A stretch of 64,000 nucleotides of DNA, taken from NCBI RefSeq assembly GCF_017874235.1, contig NZ_JAGGLC010000005.1, positions 226,753 through 290,752 of the forward strand, given 5' to 3'. A program made the translations under genes and the position numbers. The notes under the pieces are model-generated. The model did no database searches. It was not told the origin of the DNA and saw only the letters and a list, made by a program, of their open reading frames with translations. The stretch comes from Halolamina salifodinae. Its GTDB lineage: Archaea; Halobacteriota; Halobacteria; Halobacteriales; Haloferacaceae. This document shows positions 61,321-64,000 of this stretch, one piece after another (position 1 is the first letter of the stretch; every line of letters starts with the position of its first letter).

Positions 61321-62052
61321 CTACCGACCCTCGAACGTCGTCAGCGCGCCGACGGGCGCGTCGGTGATTTCGCGGGCGCGATCCATCCCCTCGTCGCCGA
61401 CGGCAATCAGCGTAAAGACGCCGCCGACGGTGGCATCGGACTGGGCGACGATGTCCAGCAGGAGTTCCTGGGTCTCGCCCGAGCGGATCAGGTCGTCGAC
61501 GACGAGCACGGTGTCGCCGGCGGAGACGGCGTCCGCGGGGAGGTAGTAGGTGAGTTCGATGCCGGAAGCGAGGCGCTGGCGGGACTCGACGAACTCCTCG
61601 ACGGCCGTCTCCTTGCGCTTCTTCGCGTAGGCGATGTCGGCGTCGAAGTAGGAGGCCATCGCGGCGCCGAGCGTGATGCCGTCGGTGGCGGCGGTCAGCA
61701 CCACGTCCGGGCGCTCGAAGTCGAAGGACTCGGCGGCGACGGGCGCCGCGAGATCGAGGAACGACTGGTCGAACACGACGGCGCTGTTGTCGACGTACCC
61801 CTCGTCGTCGACGGAGATGCGGGACTCGAGTTCGTGGGCGAGTTCCTCGCGACCGACGCTCTCGACGGTCTCGCGGGCGCGCTCGACGCCCGGGAGCACG
61901 TGCCCGTTGACGTAGCGGTTCAGGTCGCCGGCCGGGAGGCCGGTCAACGCCGCGAGTTCGTCGTACGTTCGGCTTCGCTTCAGGGTTCGGAGGACGGCGA
62001 CGGCCCGCAGCTGGAGAGCCGCCTTCTCTGCACGGTTCATGAACCCCCTCAC
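61321..62052 (-). CDS. HTH-phosphoribosyltransferase fusion protein
   Basis: A 243-residue protein. Residues 10-60 form a helix-turn-helix (TYDELAALTGLPAGDLNRYV). Residues 90-235 form a type I phosphoribosyltransferase fold with the PRPP loop TVLVVDDLIRSGETQ near residue 175. The combination suggests a nucleotide-sensing regulator or a purine salvage enzyme; the decayed NCS2 permease beyond the island supports a purine link. Its 3' end is the insertion point of the low-GC island. Confidence 0.85.
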   Translation of the reverse strand: MRGFMNRAEKAALQLRAVAVLRTLKRSRTYDELAALTGLPAGDLNRYVNGHVLPGVERARETVESVGREELAHELESRISVDDEGYVDNSAVVFDQSFLDLAAPVAAESFDFERPDVVLTAATDGITLGAAMASYFDADIAYAKKRKETAVEEFVESRQRLASGIELTYYLPADAVSAGDTVLVVDDLIRSGETQELLLDIVAQSDATVGGVFTLIAVGDEGMDRAREITDAPVGALTTFEGR

Positions 62053-62112
62053 GGTTGCACAAGCATGAACACGTCGAAGCGCCGCGACGGGGGAATCGAA
62101 CAGCGGTGTGCG

Positions 62113-62631
62113 TTACCGATCCGCGAGTAGGTCCGAGGCGGTCACGAGCGCCTCCATCTCGACGCCGTGGTCAGCGAGGTTCTCGCGGCCGCCCTCCTCG
62201 CGGTCGACGACCAGCAGCGCGCGGTTGACTTCGGCGCCGGCCTCCCGCAGGGCTTCGACGGCGTCGACGGCCGACTGGCCGGTGGTGGCGATGTCCTCGA
62301 CGACGACGACTTCCTCGCCCTCGCTGAGGCGGCCTTCGATGCGGTTGCCGGTGCCGTACTCCTTGGCCTGCTTGCGTGCGATGACGTAGGGCACGTCGGC
62401 GGTGATGCTCGCCGCCGCGGCGAGGGGGACCCCGCCCAGCGCCACGCCGCCGAGTTTCTCGTCCTCGATCTTTTCGGCGAAGGCTTCGGCGATCAGGCGG
62501 AGACAGCGCGGGTCGGTCTCGAACAGGTACTTGTCGACGTAGTAGTCGCTGGTGCCGCCGTGGGAGAGTTCGAACTCGCCGTACTGGACCGCGTCGGCGT
62601 CCCTGAGCGCCTCGATGAGGTCGTCGGTCAT
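62113..62631 (-). CDS. pyrE: Orotate phosphoribosyltransferase
   Basis: A 172-residue protein from ATG 62631. The PRPP-binding loop is [14 protein letters not shown] near residue 115, [19 protein letters not shown] is the orotate-side N-terminal region, and [18 protein letters not shown] is the catalytic loop. It makes orotidine monophosphate in pyrimidine synthesis. It lies 60 bp upstream of the HTH-phosphoribosyltransferase gene on the same strand. Confidence 0.95.
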   Translation of the reverse strand: MTDDLIEALRDADAVQYGEFELSHGGTSDYYVDKYLFETDPRCLRLIAEAFAEKIEDEKLGGVALGGVPLAAAASITADVPYVIARKQAKEYGTGNRIEGRLSEGEEVVVVEDIATTGQSAVDAVEALREAGAEVNRALLVVDREEGGRENLADHGVEMEALVTASDLLADR

Positions 62632-62716
62632 GGCTGTGGGTGGGCGTGGGGTCGGGAAAAACTGGTCGGTCGGCGGGAGCAGCAGGATATATCGGACGAC
62701 CGGCCCGAGCCCAGCC

Positions 62717-63274
62717 ATGGCGAGCGAGAAGGAGAAGATGCTGAACGGCGACCTGTACGACGCCGACGATCCCGAACTCGTCGCCGAGCGGGAGCGTGCC
62801 CGGGAACTCACGCGGGCCTACAACGAGACGGCGGCCGACGAGCGCGAGACACGGCGGGAGCTGCTGGAGGAACTTTTCAGGTCCGTGGGCGAGGAGTGCG
62901 TGATCGAGCCGCCGTTCCGGTGTGACTACGGCGCCAACATCTCCCTCGGCGAGAACTTCTACGCGAACTTCGACTGCGTCGTCCTCGACGTGTGCCCGGT
63001 CGAGATCGGTCGGAACTGCAAGCTCGCGCCGGGGGTGCACATCTACACGGCGACACACCCGCTCGACCGGGCTGAACGGGCCAGCGGCGCGGAGTACGGC
63101 GAGCCGGTGACCATCGGCGACGGCGTGTGGGTCGGCGGACAGGCGGTCGTCAACCCCGGCGTCAGTATCGGTGACGGCGCCGTCGTCGGGTCGGGAGCGG
63201 TCGTCACCGACGACGTGCCCGAGGGGACACTCGTCCAGGGGAACCCGGCGACAGTCGTGAAGGAGTTGGAGTGA
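62717..63274 (+). CDS. Left-handed beta-helix sugar O-acetyltransferase (Maa/NodL type)
   Basis: A 185-residue protein. The Maa N-domain is [18 protein letters not shown], followed by hexapeptide-repeat strands ([20 protein letters not shown]) and the catalytic-His region [10 protein letters not shown]. The C-terminus has [27 protein letters not shown]. It transfers acetyl from acetyl-CoA to a sugar hydroxyl; the sugar is unknown. It is divergent from pyrE with an 85-bp promoter region. Confidence 0.92.
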   Translation: MASEKEKMLNGDLYDADDPELVAERERARELTRAYNETAADERETRRELLEELFRSVGEECVIEPPFRCDYGANISLGENFYANFDCVVLDVCPVEIGRNCKLAPGVHIYTATHPLDRAERASGAEYGEPVTIGDGVWVGGQAVVNPGVSIGDGAVVGSGAVVTDDVPEGTLVQGNPATVVKELE

Positions 63275-63293
63275 GGGCTGTGCAGGGCCGTAC

Positions 63294-63833
63294 TCACCAG
63301 GGCTCGTCTTTCACGCCGAGCCAGTAGGCGATGCCGTTGGTCACGAGATGCAGCAGCGGCGTGACGACGACGACGACGGCGACGCGGGCGAGCGAGAACA
63401 CCTCGAGTGTCCAGTCGGGCGCGAACAGCAGCGAGAGCAGCAGTGCGCCGACGACGAAGTCGAGTTGGTCGAGGCCGGGGAACGCGGCGCCGCGCTCGCG
63501 GCCGCTGCGGCGTTTGAGAAAGGAGGCGCCGATGTCGCCCAGCATCGCCCCCAGCGCGAGCCCCAGCGCCGCGGTGATCGGGAAGCCGGGGAGCGTGATG
63601 CCCAGCGCGTCGCCGGCCGCGGGCGCGAGGGCGTCGAGGACGAGCGCCAGCGCGACGCCGACGGCGGTGCCGACCGCGGTGCCGCGCCAGGTTTTGCCGT
63701 CGCCGAGCAGGCGCCTGCCGTTCAGGGTGCGGCCGCCGTCGATGGGGCGGCCGCCGCCCGCGAGCACGGCCGCGTTGTTCGGGACGTACGCCGGGAGCAT
63801 CGCCCAGAGCGCGCCGGCGATCAGTTCGAGCAT
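63294..63833 (-). CDS. carS: CDP-archaeol synthase (CDP-2,3-bis-(O-geranylgeranyl)-sn-glycerol synthase)
   Basis: A 179-residue membrane protein with about five helices. It opens LIAGALWAMLPAYVPNNAAV, followed by the conserved RRLLGDGKTWRG and the acidic FPGLDQLDFVVGALL motif. It activates digeranylgeranylglyceryl phosphate with CTP for archaeal polar lipid synthesis. It converges with the acetyltransferase gene. Confidence 0.95.
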   Translation of the reverse strand: MLELIAGALWAMLPAYVPNNAAVLAGGGRPIDGGRTLNGRRLLGDGKTWRGTAVGTAVGVALALVLDALAPAAGDALGITLPGFPITAALGLALGAMLGDIGASFLKRRSGRERGAAFPGLDQLDFVVGALLLSLLFAPDWTLEVFSLARVAVVVVVTPLLHLVTNGIAYWLGVKDEPW

Positions 63834-63870
63834 GGACGAGTGGTCGAAGGCGGAGGCCGTAAGTCCCGCG

Positions 63871-64000
63871 GGTCAGTCCGGCAATGGCGAGCCGGGCGGG
63901 ACCAAGGGTCAGTCCGGCAATGGCGAGCCGGGCGGGACCAAGGGTCAGTCCGGCAATGGCGAGCCGGGCGGGACCAAGGGTCAGTCCGGCAATGGCGAGC
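63871..64000. repeat. 36-bp tandem repeat running off the window end
   Basis: The unit beginning GGTCAGTCCGGCAATGGCGA starts at 63871, 63907, 63943 and 63979 with no differences seen; the last copy is cut by the window. A plus-strand frame from ATG 63832 passes through it in phase, giving a repeating GQSGNGEPGGTK peptide. The minus strand is also open (LGPARLAIAGLT). I cannot tell whether it is translated. Confidence 0.9.

Noticed and set aside
63871..64000. CRISPR array (36-bp periodicity)
   Set aside because: The units are contiguous and identical with no variable spacers, and no cas gene is present, so it is a tandem repeat.

Overview
The window is high-GC chromosomal DNA of a haloarchaeon (class Halobacteria). 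Evidence: acidic proteins rich in Asp and Glu, genes packed on both strands with 4-bp start/stop overlaps, frequent GTG starts, archaeal markers (PCNA, CDP-archaeol synthase, TiaS, Trm1, dehydroquinate synthase II, the aroA'-type first step of the shikimate route) and a tRNA-Ser without an encoded CCA. I cannot fix the genus from sequence alone.

Layout. 1-9.6 kb: small zinc-ribbon and winged-helix proteins, a PhzF-like isomerase, an MFS exporter, dehydroquinate synthase II, tRNA-Ser(GGA) with a duplicated 3' end, RidA and threonine ammonia-lyase. 9.6-24 kb: Trm1, a UbiA prenyltransferase fused to half of a lycopene cyclase, YihY and PAP2 membrane proteins, glnA divergent from lrp, an M29 aminopeptidase, PCNA, a histidine kinase, a CDF metal transporter and a phosphoesterase. 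24-32 kb: a MutS-family ATPase, an alkyltransferase-like protein, trpCBA, aroA' and an ornithine cyclodeaminase/alanine dehydrogenase-family enzyme. 32-45.7 kb: leuS, small membrane proteins, Hsp20, pheA, a ModE-like regulator, cspA, hisH, a uracil-DNA glycosylase, a dipeptidase, a MinD-like ATPase with a partner gene, and an AI-2E-family permease. 46-56.4 kb: a P-type ATPase remnant, an M24 peptidase, a deacylase, a SecD-like lipoprotein, a threonine synthase homologue, a NUDIX protein, tiaS and an arylsulfotransferase-like protein. 56.5-62 kb: a decayed NCS2 permease, then a low-GC island inserted at the 3' end of an HTH-phosphoribosyltransferase gene. The island carries a halocin-C8-like precursor and small membrane proteins. 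62-64 kb: pyrE, an acetyltransferase, carS and a 36-bp tandem repeat running off the end.

How the genes work together. aroA', aroB', trpCBA and pheA cover parts of the archaeal aromatic amino acid route. ilvA and a thrC-like gene touch threonine and isoleucine. glnA and lrp form a nitrogen unit. hisH and pyrE belong to histidine and pyrimidine synthesis.

Most unusual features. First, a dispersed family of short hairpins with variable but perfectly paired stems and conserved spacers. It forms arrays between genes and also sits in frame inside trpC, a GNAT gene, a NUDIX gene and a dipeptidase gene; a related insert is shared by trpB and leuS. Second, a candidate halocin island bounded by a 73-bp imperfect duplication of a protein gene's 3' end. 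All family calls are by reading; no database search was run.
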